This document shows positions 37,777-45,940 of a stretch of DNA of 64,000 nucleotides, one piece after another. How positions within the stretch are numbered: the stretch's first letter is position 1; each line of letters starts with the position of its first letter. The notes under the pieces were generated by a model. The model saw only the letters and a list, made by a program, of their open reading frames with translations, was not told the DNA's origin and made no database searches. The translations under genes and the position numbers were made by a program. The DNA is from a virus, in IMG/VR virus record IMGVR_UViG_3300034198_008895, positions 1-64,000 of that record. One strand, 5' to 3'.

Positions 37777-37971
37777 TTACATTCCGTTAGCGTCTTTAAA
37801 CGCTTCCAGATAACCCTTACGCCACAACCAGTGACGGCAGTCACTTTCAGGATATGGGTTATTAGCACACATGTCCTTACCACCGGCGTGAGCACGATAA
37901 CCATCATCCTTGATTTCCTGTTGCTGCTCAGGAGTATAAAGGTTGTTAGCAGTCGTAGTGTGATCTTGCAT
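37777..37971 (-). CDS. Rmf/CrpP-like small protein
   Basis: 64 aa. The segment GYRAHAGGKDMCANNPY (24-40) then HWLWRKGYLEA (47-57) fits the Gly-x2-Ala-x2-Gly ... Asn-Pro-Tyr ... Trp-x2-Gly pattern of the ribosome modulation factor/CrpP family. Rmf dimerises ribosomes, and CrpP has been linked to ciprofloxacin modification. A role in modulating host ribosomes is possible but inferred from the short pattern only. Confidence 0.7.
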   Translation of the reverse strand: MQDHTTTANNLYTPEQQQEIKDDGYRAHAGGKDMCANNPYPESDCRHWLWRKGYLEAFKDANGM

Positions 37972-37980
37972 AATTCCTCA

Positions 37981-38484
37981 CTAAGTTTGATTAATCCTCG
38001 CTAAATCATCAGCAAGGTAAGTTTTAATATACTCTTTGGTTTTCTCGATATAACGTTCAACATTATTATCACGTTCACCAAAGGTATGACCATATTTTAA
38101 AAGATCGTTAGGATCAGTTAATAGTTCAAGAAATACACCATCATCCAAGTTATATTCTTGATCCAGTTCAGAAATATCACGAATGCCTTTAGCGTCAAAT
38201 ATCAGATTTGAAGTTGTATCAACAACACAGAAAGCATGGACAAGTCCATTTGCTATTTCTTTAACTTCCTGTAGTGGTGATGGAGTATAACTGACCTCAG
38301 GAATACCAACCAGCTTTCCTTCTTCGCCGACAATCACGACACGTTTTTCAAGAAGTGCTCCAACTTGAATAGGTGCAGCTAATTCAGCCAGAGCAATCGT
38401 GAAGATATGACAACAACCATTTAGATAATCTTCCTTTTCTGACATAGGAAGAACATCAGGTAGATCAAATACTACTTCAGACAT
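37981..38484 (-). CDS. Unknown 167-aa protein
   Basis: Acidic soluble protein with beta segments (RVVIVGEEGKLVGIPEV, LVHAFCVVDTTSNLIFDAKG) and a helical end. It shares one base with the 423-aa gene at 38484, with TGA/ATG coupling. No family recognised. Confidence 0.84.
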   Translation of the reverse strand: MSEVVFDLPDVLPMSEKEDYLNGCCHIFTIALAELAAPIQVGALLEKRVVIVGEEGKLVGIPEVSYTPSPLQEVKEIANGLVHAFCVVDTTSNLIFDAKGIRDISELDQEYNLDDGVFLELLTDPNDLLKYGHTFGERDNNVERYIEKTKEYIKTYLADDLARINQT

Positions 38485-39755
38485 TACTCAACTCCTTGTG
38501 TTGCTTCATCACCTTTCTGCTCAGCTAAGCGATTAGTGATGGAATTATTAAAACGCAACATGATATCATCCTTCTTTGCGAGAAGTTGACCACCATAATA
38601 AAGAACAAATAGTTTATAGTCTTCACCATAGTAACGAAGAGCAGTTTCTGTGTCACGAGAACTATCTGTTTTTGTATAACCATCAAATGTTACTTCAGAG
38701 TTTTCTTCTTTTCTATTAAGCAAGCTATAATTAAGAGACTGAGAAACACCATCCAACTTAATTTTAATTTTATCAACAGAACCGAAGTGATGATCTTCAA
38801 TTTTTATATTGATATACTTTCTATTACTAGACGATCCATCTTGGTCATCTGGCAATTTAAATACAAACTGGAAAGTAGTTGCGTGACTACCGACACTAAA
38901 CTTAAAGTCAGAATCATATACCAAATCGAAGTTACCATATTCATAGTCTTTACGTTTGATATTTGACCAATCTTCATAACGAGTTTTCAGGAAAGCAGTG
39001 AGAAGTTCTTCCAAGAAAAGCATAAACTGATTATTGACTTCTTGAAATTTAAAGTAGTCAAAACCAAGTTGTTCTTTATAGGCATTATTAACTGCGTGGC
39101 TAATATTCTCGTCAAGTTCAGGGCAGCTATTTATTGAGCTAAGCCTGACAAAACCTTGTAAGCTATTATCCAGCTGAATATCGAACATATTCATATTGTT
39201 ATCATATCTGAAAGTTACAGGAGCATTTGCTTCCCAGATATCAGATTCAGAACTAGCAATCTTAATATTGTTCTTTACATTATAACCAAACACATTTGAT
39301 AACTTATCCAGAGACATAATTGGATTGGGAATAGTGGTTCTTCCGTCTGTTGAGAACCCCTTAGAATAAGTTTCAGAATAATAATTATTATCCCAGTAAA
39401 TAAAATATTTCTTAAATGTTCTATCCAAACGTTCACGTTGATTAGGGTCAGCGACAAGCTTCAGAAAATCAATATGACGTTTAAAGGTAGTGATAACTTC
39501 GGTGTCACCTTGAAGGATATCAATACTATCATTAACAGTGTTGATTAAACTAGCAATGGAACCATGTTGAACAACCATAGGCATAATAGGATTTTGCGGA
39601 AAGTTAGCACGAAAAGAACTTTCTACATTTATACCAACTTGAATTAACATTTGTTCCATTGTGGTGAACTTTGTCATTAAGTCATTTTTGATCTTATCTT
39701 TTTCAGCTTTGATAGACTTAATAGTTTCACGAATAAATTCACGAGTCATTTCCAT
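38484..39755 (-). CDS. Unknown 423-aa protein
   Basis: N-terminal helical/coiled-coil region (EFIRETIKSIKAEKDKIKND) then a large globular body with many aromatic and Asp residues. Gene-specific features such as a signal, membrane segment or motif are absent. It has a degenerate CATATA motif upstream and is the first gene of the 39.8-37.8 kb unit. Virion-associated status cannot be judged. Confidence 0.84.
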   Translation of the reverse strand: MEMTREFIRETIKSIKAEKDKIKNDLMTKFTTMEQMLIQVGINVESSFRANFPQNPIMPMVVQHGSIASLINTVNDSIDILQGDTEVITTFKRHIDFLKLVADPNQRERLDRTFKKYFIYWDNNYYSETYSKGFSTDGRTTIPNPIMSLDKLSNVFGYNVKNNIKIASSESDIWEANAPVTFRYDNNMNMFDIQLDNSLQGFVRLSSINSCPELDENISHAVNNAYKEQLGFDYFKFQEVNNQFMLFLEELLTAFLKTRYEDWSNIKRKDYEYGNFDLVYDSDFKFSVGSHATTFQFVFKLPDDQDGSSSNRKYINIKIEDHHFGSVDKIKIKLDGVSQSLNYSLLNRKEENSEVTFDGYTKTDSSRDTETALRYYGEDYKLFVLYYGGQLLAKKDDIMLRFNNSITNRLAEQKGDEATQGVE

Positions 39756-39798
39756 TTATATAGCTCCTTGAAAACATATGAGAGATTGTTTCAAATAG

Positions 39799-39804
39799 TA
39801 TATG
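39799..39804 (-). promoter_or_regulatory. Degenerate CATATA promoter motif
   Basis: The minus strand reads ACACATATACTATTTG, 44 nt before the 423-aa gene. A weaker match to the CATATATA motif. Confidence 0.4.
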
Positions 39805-39836
39805 TGTTATTAAAAAAACACCCAACACAAAAAAAA

Positions 39837-39862
39837 AAGAAGAGACCCGGAGGTCTCTTCTT
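39837..39862 (-). terminator. Terminator
   Basis: An 11-bp stem (AAGAAGAGACC, loop CGGA, GGTCTCTTCTT) followed by TTTTTTTTTG on the minus strand. Confidence 0.9.
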
Positions 39863-39865
39863 CTA

Positions 39866-40069
39866 TTACGCAAACAGAATGTGTGCTTCCTTGTGATCCC
39901 AGATCAACGGAGGGTTACTGTAAATCATGATATCTTCATCATGTTCTACGGCAACAGATTGTTTAACACGCTCACGAGCTTGATCACGACTATTAGCCGT
40001 AACCACAAACCGTTTGATCTTCTTTTCCTTGTCCTGGGTATGGATAAAGAAAACAGTACGATTACTCAC
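39866..40069 (-). CDS. Unknown 67-aa protein
   Basis: Begins MSNRTVFFIHTQDKEKKIKR, with a helix (SRDQARERVKQSVAV). It overlaps the end of the 91-aa gene (ATGA) and has AAGGAGGC upstream. The second half is acidic/His-containing. No family recognised. Confidence 0.8.
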   Translation of the reverse strand: MSNRTVFFIHTQDKEKKIKRFVVTANSRDQARERVKQSVAVEHDEDIMIYSNPPLIWDHKEAHILFA

Positions 40070-40341
40070 ACAGCCTCCTTTCGTTTTTCTTTTCGATCTT
40101 GTTCAAGCTGTTCTATTTTCCGACCAGCTGCAACACCGACATCATAAACAGACCGAAAAACACTGAGAAGACTATCGCCATTTAATAGAGTCTTTCCTTC
40201 AAATAGCTTTTTCATGTTTTCTTCAAATGGTCTGTAGAAGTTATCGGCATGAAGTTTTACAAACATTTCATCGACACCGACAAACCCTTTAAAGGGGTCA
40301 GCCGGTGTCTCAGATGTCGGTGCTATATTAGCAGTTGGCAT
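40066..40341 (-). CDS. Unknown 91-aa protein
   Basis: The ATG at 40341 (AAGGATCTTGAGG upstream) is preferred over 40377 because the latter lies further inside the preceding gene; the overlap with that gene is then 14 nt. Helical, with a basic C-terminus (KIEQLEQDRKEKRKEAV). No family recognised. Confidence 0.75.
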   Translation of the reverse strand: MPTANIAPTSETPADPFKGFVGVDEMFVKLHADNFYRPFEENMKKLFEGKTLLNGDSLLSVFRSVYDVGVAAGRKIEQLEQDRKEKRKEAV

Positions 40342-41044
40342 CCTCAAGATCCTTATCGAATATATGTTCGAGGACATAAGTTTCAGCCTTCTCGATCATA
40401 GGTAGATATTTTTGGTAGTTATCAATAACCCATTGGTCTGACATATGTTTTTCATTGTCACCAAACTCCTTAGTGTAAGTCAACAAGAAAAGCAGACTAC
40501 CACGATTGAAATTGATACCGTGTTTTTCCCAATCACGTTCATACCCACGACACTTATCACCGTGAGCAGAAACAATACCACCGCACCACATTTCAGATGG
40601 AGTCTTACCGAAGACTTCTTTCCAGAAGGGTTCGAGAATACGATTGAGATAATCATAGTGACTGGAGAAGTAAACCTTCTTAGTATTGTAGACTAAGATT
40701 TCGCAAGGCTTAAAACCCTTACCGGACCAACGCATCGGTGTTTCAGACCACATGCGTTCCATAAAGATATCGATAGCAGAGTCTTGTTGATCGATAGGCC
40801 AGTATTCACCACCGCCACAGATACTGTATTTTTCACCAGGTTCGGTTGCCTCAGGATCAAACTCAGCAAACAGAATCTCGTAAAGATCAACAGGTTCCTT
40901 CATCAGGAACTGAACATCGTTACTACGGCGAATACAGAGGATGTTGTTATTAGGAAGTTTATAGTGAACTTCCAGTCCTTGGTTGAGCTTCTTGATAATG
41001 GTTTGTTTGTCAAGAGCTTCTTTATGAGTGGTGCAGAATTCCAT
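40328..41044 (-). CDS. Unknown 238-aa protein
   Basis: The ATG at 41044 follows GAGGTTAAC, just after the stop of the 195-aa gene. Contains CGGGEYWPIDQQDSAIDIFM and a long Trp-rich body (WCGGIVSAHGDKCRGYERDW). Mixed alpha/beta with several Cys. No family recognised. Confidence 0.82.
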   Translation of the reverse strand: MEFCTTHKEALDKQTIIKKLNQGLEVHYKLPNNNILCIRRSNDVQFLMKEPVDLYEILFAEFDPEATEPGEKYSICGGGEYWPIDQQDSAIDIFMERMWSETPMRWSGKGFKPCEILVYNTKKVYFSSHYDYLNRILEPFWKEVFGKTPSEMWCGGIVSAHGDKCRGYERDWEKHGINFNRGSLLFLLTYTKEFGDNEKHMSDQWVIDNYQKYLPMIEKAETYVLEHIFDKDLEDANC

Positions 41045-41054
41045 GTTAACCTCG

Positions 41055-41642
41055 TTAGTGAAGTACTTTGTGTTCTTGTTGTTCGGCTTGTTCATTATCC
41101 ATATCAAACATCTGGAATTGAACATTACCACCCAAACTTTCCAGCAAGTGTGTCAAAGGGTTAGTTTGATTTTCGTACTTGTTGTACATAGTCTTCAGAA
41201 CACTTGGAAGAGAATCCACGTCAAACTGTGTTTCGACAAATATTTCAGGTGTCAGCAAACCTGTAAGAATAGGTGTCTCTTCCATATGAACATCAGCTCG
41301 AAATAAACGAAACGCTGCCGCGACCATCTCGTCGATTTCTTCAGACTTTTCATAGATCTGTGTCGGTGACAATGACCCACCTAATCCGACAGTGAAGAAA
41401 CAGGTGTCAACAATATAACTAAACACCGGTTTATTATCACGATCTTCAGAGTTTATAAAGGTAGTAATGACATCTTTGAAGTCATTAGTCTGTTTAACTA
41501 CCGAGTCAGATGCCAGATTAAACAAACGAGCAAACATCAAAGCAAAAGAAGCAACAAGAAAATCTACACGCTTGTTCAGTGCTTCTTCGGTAGACACACC
41601 AGCTTTACACCACATGCATTTGCAACCTTCTTCTTTTTCCAT
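41055..41642 (-). CDS. Unknown 195-aa protein
   Basis: An N-terminal Cys cluster (CKCMWC, residues 8-13) suggests a metal site, followed by helical regions and an acidic C-terminus (MFDMDNEQAEQQEH). AAGGAGAATAAA precedes the start. No family recognised. Confidence 0.84.
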   Translation of the reverse strand: MEKEEGCKCMWCKAGVSTEEALNKRVDFLVASFALMFARLFNLASDSVVKQTNDFKDVITTFINSEDRDNKPVFSYIVDTCFFTVGLGGSLSPTQIYEKSEEIDEMVAAAFRLFRADVHMEETPILTGLLTPEIFVETQFDVDSLPSVLKTMYNKYENQTNPLTHLLESLGGNVQFQMFDMDNEQAEQQEHKVLH

Positions 41643-41666
41643 TTTATTCTCCTTGCCATTTAAGGC

Positions 41667-41894
41667 TTAATTGAATACAAAAATTTCCTTGATCAAATTG
41701 ACAGCATGTTCACCGTCTTTCGCATACAGATTATGCAACGAAGTTTGATCATCGATCTTGTGCAGATTCATTTTGTTGTAAAAAGCCTGACCAAGACGCT
41801 GGGTACCGTACTTACCCTTCTTGAAGTCAGCCATGAAATTATCGAACGTACGTTGTTCGATGCTGGGTTTAACCAACTTAACCGTTTCCGACAT
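41667..41894 (-). CDS. Unknown 75-aa protein
   Basis: Small helical protein (RTFDNFMADFKKGKYGTQRLGQ, VNLIKEIFVFN). Its start lies within the end of the 90-aa gene (17-nt overlap), with GAAAGGAAAGAAG upstream. No family recognised. Confidence 0.8.
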   Translation of the reverse strand: MSETVKLVKPSIEQRTFDNFMADFKKGKYGTQRLGQAFYNKMNLHKIDDQTSLHNLYAKDGEHAVNLIKEIFVFN

Positions 41895-42150
41895 CTTCTT
41901 TCCTTTCAGGTCTTTGAGCCTTAACTGCTAAAATGACACTGCAAACTTCAGGGCCAAGTGCTTCCCATAGCTTATACCAGTGACCTAGCGTGAGTCCTTC
42001 AACATCACATTTGACCGCTGGCATTTTGTTAAACCCTAAACGACTTTTGATATCTGCTTCGCGACAGATATTCAGCACTGCTTGAATAACAGCGTCAGGA
42101 TCTTTTACCTGAACATCTTTCGGAAGTTTTAGATCAGTGTTGCGTTTCAT
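41878..42150 (-). CDS. Unknown 90-aa protein
   Basis: Helical small protein (DPDAVIQAVLNICREADIKS, HWYKLWEALGPEVCSVILAV). ATGA overlap with the 47-aa gene upstream. No family recognised. Confidence 0.8.
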   Translation of the reverse strand: MKRNTDLKLPKDVQVKDPDAVIQAVLNICREADIKSRLGFNKMPAVKCDVEGLTLGHWYKLWEALGPEVCSVILAVKAQRPERKEDVGNG

Positions 42151-42290
42151 TTTGACCTCTCAGTTCTACACTGACGAAGAAGTTCTTTAAGAGCAACTTC
42201 ATCTCCATTTTTTGCTAAGCCAGAAAGCATAGGAATACTCATCTTAGAATATTCTTTATCTCTATGGTTAATTTTCTTTGGTTTCTTCAT
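42147..42290 (-). CDS. Small 47-aa basic protein
   Basis: Begins MKKPKKINHRDKEYSKMS and ends RQCRTERSK. It overlaps the upstream gene by 23 nt and the downstream gene by ATGA, fitting the coupled pattern of this run. No clear ribosome-binding site. It is short but fills the only gap in the run. Confidence 0.65.
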   Translation of the reverse strand: MKKPKKINHRDKEYSKMSIPMLSGLAKNGDEVALKELLRQCRTERSK

Positions 42291-42621
42291 CGATCAATTC
42301 CACCTGATCAAGTCCATATTCAAAGGTACTACCAACAGCATTCTGCATTCCAGAAGCTGTGATAGTCACATAGACCGGAAATCGACCACCTGGATAGAAA
42401 CCACGATCAGAAGTATTCGGTCCTTTGACCACACCAGTGTGACTGGTGTACTTAACCTTACACTTACGACCAATCCAACTAGTCACTAATTCAATAACTT
42501 CAGGTGCTGGTGCATCACGATCACCTTGAAGATCCTTGTAAAGCTTATACACATCGTCCTGAGAAGCTCCATTACTTGCAGCTTGCAAAAGAAGACCAGC
42601 AGTAACACCGTCGAATGACAT
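42268..42621 (-). CDS. Unknown 117-aa protein
   Basis: Helical N-terminus (GLLLQAASNGASQDDVYKLY) and a beta-rich rest (KCKVKYTSHTGVVKGPN, GRFPVYVTITASGM), possibly an SH3-like barrel. It starts immediately after the stop of the 99-aa gene. No family recognised. Confidence 0.82.
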   Translation of the reverse strand: MSFDGVTAGLLLQAASNGASQDDVYKLYKDLQGDRDAPAPEVIELVTSWIGRKCKVKYTSHTGVVKGPNTSDRGFYPGGRFPVYVTITASGMQNAVGSTFEYGLDQVELIDEETKEN

Positions 42622-42921
42622 TTATTTATCCTTATATGGATTTTCGGCATTAGCACCGATATGGTAAATGGTTTCAGTGTTCGATATGTTGCTAACACCA
42701 ACTTTGAACTTAATGGTTGCAATCGGATAATCAAAGTTAGAACTTGTGATTTCTATCACATCACCAGGTTGAGCAAAGAACATAACCCAACCAGGAGCTT
42801 TGGCAACAGCATTTTCAAGTTTGCTGTAATACCGTGTCCAGAGAACAAGAGATATTTTCTTACCCTTGTGACGAAGAAGCTGAGCACGTATCTTACGTTT
42901 GTACTCTTTGAACTTAGCCAT
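42622..42921 (-). CDS. Unknown 99-aa protein
   Basis: Basic N-terminus (MAKFKEYKRKIRAQLLRHKG), then a beta-rich body (PGWVMFFAQPGDVIEITSSN, YPIATIKFKVGVSN). AAGGAGTTTTAATT precedes the start. First gene of the 42.9-39.9 kb run. No family recognised. Confidence 0.83.
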   Translation of the reverse strand: MAKFKEYKRKIRAQLLRHKGKKISLVLWTRYYSKLENAVAKAPGWVMFFAQPGDVIEITSSNFDYPIATIKFKVGVSNISNTETIYHIGANAENPYKDK

Positions 42922-42953
42922 AATTAAAACTCCTTATCAGAATGATCATTTTT

Positions 42954-42961
42954 TATATATG
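42954..42961 (-). promoter_or_regulatory. CATATATA promoter motif
   Basis: The minus strand reads TACATATATAAAAAATG, 33 nt before the 99-aa gene. Confidence 0.62.
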
Positions 42962-42989
42962 TATTTAAAATCATTTCAAATAAAGAAAA

Positions 42990-43014
42990 AAGAACGGGTA
43001 GTTAGCCCGTTCTT
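42990..43014 (-). terminator. Terminator
   Basis: A 9-bp stem (AAGAACGGG / CCCGTTCTT) followed by TTTTTCTTTA on the minus strand. Confidence 0.87.
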
Positions 43015-43018
43015 CCTA

Positions 43019-43762
43019 TTACTTCTTCATGATAGCTGATAGCTCTTCATTAGCAATCTCACCAGCAGCCACAGAATCAATCGCTGGCTTGATCAAATGA
43101 CCAACAAGCATCATGTGTTCAAGTTTCTCTTTAGAAGCTTCCTGTGACGCATACAGCCACGGGAATTCGTATTCCTTAGCACAGTCTTTACAAAGAACAA
43201 TAATGCCAGTCATACGAACAAGTTGAACTTTATCTTGTTGATTTTTACGATTGATAACTTGTTTCAGTTTCCAGTCAGGATAGGTAGCATTAACCTCAAT
43301 ACGACGAAGAGGGACTTTGTCTTCACCTAGCTCTTTACGAACCATATCACGTACTTGTTGATTAGGACCAAATACACCGTCCTTTACGTCAAAGGCAGGA
43401 ATAGGTTCAGAAGAACGAAGTTCTGCTTTGGACATATTAATTAAGTAACGTTCCATAATGATATGTTCATAAACACCATCCTTATGACAACACCAGCAAT
43501 GTTTATTGGGATCTTTAAATCCCATTGATGAAAACATCTCATCACGTGTCATCTCTGGTTGGTTCTTATTAAAGTTCCAACTAGGACGTTCAGCACGATG
43601 TTTGCTTTGTTCAAGATCAGCTTTCTTAGCTTGTTCATTAACACTATGAGCTTCTTGAACTTCAGGGTGGTGTCGACAAGCACGACCATCCTTGTAAGCG
43701 TAAGACTGAGGTTTACTAACTTCAGCTTGACAGATCACACATTGAAAAGTTTTAGCAGCCAT
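43019..43762 (-). CDS. Zinc-binding protein of unknown function
   Basis: 247 aa with three Cys/His sites: CVIC with CRHH near residues 8-37, CWCCHKDG near residue 88 and CKDCAKE near residue 193. A lysine/glutamate-rich helical linker lies between the first two. Likely nucleic-acid or protein binding; family not recognised. AGGATAAA precedes the start, and the 63-aa gene lies 14 nt upstream. Confidence 0.84.
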   Translation of the reverse strand: MAAKTFQCVICQAEVSKPQSYAYKDGRACRHHPEVQEAHSVNEQAKKADLEQSKHRAERPSWNFNKNQPEMTRDEMFSSMGFKDPNKHCWCCHKDGVYEHIIMERYLINMSKAELRSSEPIPAFDVKDGVFGPNQQVRDMVRKELGEDKVPLRRIEVNATYPDWKLKQVINRKNQQDKVQLVRMTGIIVLCKDCAKEYEFPWLYASQEASKEKLEHMMLVGHLIKPAIDSVAAGEIANEELSAIMKK

Positions 43763-43776
43763 TTTATCCTCTTGTA

Positions 43777-43968
43777 TTAAGAAGTAAGAACCTTGACCGC
43801 AACTTCCAGCCAGGCGTCTTTAGAACGACGTTCAAGATACTCAAACTTCTTACAATAAGTATCTTGGATAAGATTCATTCTTTTTTGATAAACATCAAAA
43901 AGTTCTTCAGCTTTTGCTTGAATTACTTCTTGCGGAATAGTGACAGTTACTGAACCATCAGCGTTCAT
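43777..43968 (-). CDS. Unknown 63-aa protein
   Basis: Helical small protein (IPQEVIQAKAEELFDVYQKR, CKKFEYLERRSKDAWLEVAV). AGGAGATAAAAA precedes the start, and a degenerate promoter motif lies 31 nt upstream. No family recognised. Confidence 0.8.
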   Translation of the reverse strand: MNADGSVTVTIPQEVIQAKAEELFDVYQKRMNLIQDTYCKKFEYLERRSKDAWLEVAVKVLTS

Positions 43969-43998
43969 TTTTTATCTCCTAACAGTTAATGTCAATTA

Positions 43999-44007
43999 AT
44001 AAATATG
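43999..44007 (-). promoter_or_regulatory. Degenerate CATATTTA promoter motif
   Basis: The minus strand reads TACATATTTATTAATTG, 31 nt before the 63-aa gene; one base differs from the CATATATA core. Confidence 0.45.
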
Positions 44008-44042
44008 TAATTAAAAAAACTTCTATCGTAGAAAAAAAAAAT

Positions 44043-44076
44043 AACAATCCACGGCCAGTGATAGCCGTGGATTGTT
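44043..44076 (-). terminator. Terminator of the 44 kb RNA island
   Basis: A 13-bp stem (AACAATCCACGGC / GCCGTGGATTGTT, loop of 8) followed by ATTTTTTTTTC on the minus strand. A second small stem (GTCGC/GCGAC, 44083-44098) lies between it and tRNA-Ile. Confidence 0.88.
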
Positions 44077-44110
44077 TAAAAAGTCGCCGTAGCGCGACTC
44101 AAGGGGTTCG

Positions 44111-44187
44111 TGGTGGGCCCAGTCTGACTTGAACAGACGACCAATGGATTATGAGTCCACTGCTCTAACCAACTGAGCTATAGGCCC
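44111..44187 (-). tRNA. tRNA with CAU anticodon, probably tRNA-Ile2
   Basis: Acceptor GGGCCTA/TGGGCCC, anticodon loop CTCATAA (CAU), T-arm GTCTG TTCAAGT CAGAC, encoded CCA. The TTGGTTAGAGCAG...CTCATAATC pattern matches minor tRNA-Ile (lysidine-modified, reads AUA) rather than elongator or initiator Met. AUA is rare in GC-rich hosts. Confidence 0.9.
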
Positions 44188-44189
44188 TA

Positions 44190-44521
44190 AAACTTTACAA
44201 CTAGTAGGCGAAAGGATACTTGGCAGTACACTTTCGGCTACTACTCTGAATTCTATCCAGAGCACTAGATTTAACACCGATAGTCAGATGGGCCTTATCC
44301 GACAATGGCGCCGGTTGCTTCTCACTGCGGCTAAACGGTTTCCAAAGAAAGGATACCAACGCGGCTAGAGAAACAGCTTCAAGTCCAATTGAGTTTACCC
44401 AACACTCAAAAGTTCCTGCGTACAGTTTATGACTGGGTTGTCAAACTTGTATAGGACGCGCGCTTTACACTGTTAGTTAGCGGACGAACATTTGGCAAAC
44501 AGCATGGAGCTATAAGCCAAA
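44190..44521 (-). ncRNA. Structured RNA of unknown type between tRNA-Asn and tRNA-Ile
   Basis: About 330 nt without a gene, but with base composition and hairpins unlike the AT-rich spacers elsewhere: TTTGGC/GCCAAA closing 44491-44521, TTGAG/CTCAA near 44389-44410, CTCTG/CAGAG at 44244-44262. A CATATATA promoter lies immediately upstream (44525) and tRNA-Ile immediately downstream, so it should be transcribed. No match to RNase P, 6S or tmRNA signatures was seen. Confidence 0.55.
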
Positions 44522-44524
44522 TAG

Positions 44525-44532
44525 TATATATG
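44525..44532 (-). promoter_or_regulatory. CATATATA promoter motif for the RNA island
   Basis: The minus strand reads TTACATATATACTATTTGG. It lies between tRNA-Asn and the structured segment, directly at the segment's 5' side. Confidence 0.6.
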
Positions 44533-44561
44533 TAACCAGTTATTTTCCAGTTACATAAATG

Positions 44562-44637
44562 TGGCTCCCCGACCTGGGCTCGAACCAGGGACCTACGGAT
44601 TAACAGTCCGGCGCTCTACCGACTGAGCTATCGAGGA
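44562..44637 (-). tRNA. tRNA-Asn(GUU)
   Basis: Acceptor TCCTCGA/TCGGGGA, D-arm AGCTCAGTCGGTAGAGC, anticodon loop CTGTTAA (GUU), T-arm CCTGG TTCGAGC CCAGG, discriminator G and encoded CCA. Confidence 0.96.
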
Positions 44638-44680
44638 ATTACGTTACTCTTTTCAAATAATACTGGAAACTAGTAACTTT

Positions 44681-45148
44681 TTAATATGGTTTAGGAATAG
44701 GTCCAAAAACCTCAAAGATTTCTAGGGCTTGACTATTACCTTCGTAGGCCCAGTAATTCATATTGTTAACTTGTAACCATTTTCTATTAGGTTCAGTGTC
44801 ATCCCGGCATTCAGCAGGGAAGAAAGGACCATTTGTTCCTTTGCTACAAACCCAATAATAATGATTAGCTATTAACTGATTATTAGAAGTGATCTTCTCG
44901 AAATGAAGATTGTTTTTCTCCGGATCTCGAGATTTCAATAAAGCTTCGATCTGGTCAACCAAAGCTATGCGTTTATTGAGTTCTTCATCATTATCCAAAA
45001 TAAATGGATATTGTTTATCTTTATACCAAACTGACAACTTCACACTGTTATCAGAGTAGTACAATGCATGTGCTTTATTTTCACCAGGAGGAAGTCGTCT
45101 GTGCAATTCTTGTAGAACTACACCAATAGAAGTTGACATTGTAGTCAT
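44681..45148 (-). CDS. Unknown 155-aa protein
   Basis: Mixed alpha/beta protein with a Trp-rich centre (NHYYWVCSKGTNGPFFPAEC) and a beta-type C-terminus ending FGPIPKPY. AAGGGAAATAA precedes the start. It follows dcd after 9 nt and leads into tRNA-Asn without a terminator between. No family recognised. Confidence 0.83.
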   Translation of the reverse strand: MTTMSTSIGVVLQELHRRLPPGENKAHALYYSDNSVKLSVWYKDKQYPFILDNDEELNKRIALVDQIEALLKSRDPEKNNLHFEKITSNNQLIANHYYWVCSKGTNGPFFPAECRDDTEPNRKWLQVNNMNYWAYEGNSQALEIFEVFGPIPKPY

Positions 45149-45157
45149 TTATTTCCC

Positions 45158-45940
45158 TTACATCTTAGGAAGAACTGGTCCTGCTTCCTGATGCTGATAT
45201 TTACCATCACGATCAGCATAAGAAGTGAAACAATTCTCACCTTCAAAGAAAAGCACTTGTGCAGCGCCTTCGTTTGCGAATAGCATTGCAGGAAGAGGTG
45301 TCGTATTGGAGAACTCCAATGTAACATAACCTTCCCATTCTGCTTCAAGTGGTGTAGCAATACACACAATACCACAACGAGCATAAGTAGACTTACCAAG
45401 AACAACTCCAGTCACATTGCGTGGCATACGAATATATTCTTTCGATGCTGCAAGTACAAATGAGTTCGGAGGAATAATACAAACATCACCTTCAAACTCA
45501 CTAAACGAACCACGGTCAAAGTTCTTAGGATTAACAACTGTAGAATTAATATTGGTAAAGATTTTAAATTCATGACCAATACGAAGATCATAACCGAAAC
45601 TTGATGTTCCATAAGAAATAATCTTATCACCTTTTTCATTTTTATTAACGCTACCAAAATGGAAAGGTTCAATCATGGGTTTCCAATTGTCCAGTTCCTT
45701 TTCAGTGATAGGACGAATAATATTGGTTTCCATTACAGGAAGTTGTGGGTGTCCTACCTTACCAATTTCTTCATTGGTAACAAGTAGTTCATGATAAACA
45801 TCTTGATGATGTTGAATTTGTTGCTGCATTGGAGTAAAGAATGGATGCACTGCGTATTCAATACTACCATCATACTTCTCAACAACATGCGTCGGCCGTT
45901 GAGATTGTGCACGTAGCCACAGATCAGACTTGATGCTCAT
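45158..45940 (-). CDS. dcd: dCTP deaminase
   Basis: 260 aa. Converts dCTP to dUTP (some members go on to dUMP), feeding thymidylate synthesis. The family segments are [10 protein letters not shown] (117-126), the phosphate-binding GKSTYARCG (182-190), and [16 protein letters not shown] (197-212) with the probable catalytic Glu209, then AQVLFF. An N-terminal extension of about 70 residues makes it longer than the usual roughly 190-aa enzyme. The start overlaps the end of the 157-aa gene (ATGA). It acts with thyA at 62.7 kb and nrdJ at 15 kb in dNTP supply. Confidence 0.93.
   Translation of the reverse strand: MSIKSDLWLRAQSQRPTHVVEKYDGSIEYAVHPFFTPMQQQIQHHQDVYHELLVTNEEIGKVGHPQLPVMETNIIRPITEKELDNWKPMIEPFHFGSVNKNEKGDKIISYGTSSFGYDLRIGHEFKIFTNINSTVVNPKNFDRGSFSEFEGDVCIIPPNSFVLAASKEYIRMPRNVTGVVLGKSTYARCGIVCIATPLEAEWEGYVTLEFSNTTPLPAMLFANEGAAQVLFFEGENCFTSYADRDGKYQHQEAGPVLPKM

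Noticed and set aside
44190-44521. RNase P RNA between tRNA-Asn and tRNA-Ile
   Set aside because: The universally conserved GAGGAAAGUCC and the matching 3' element are absent on either strand.
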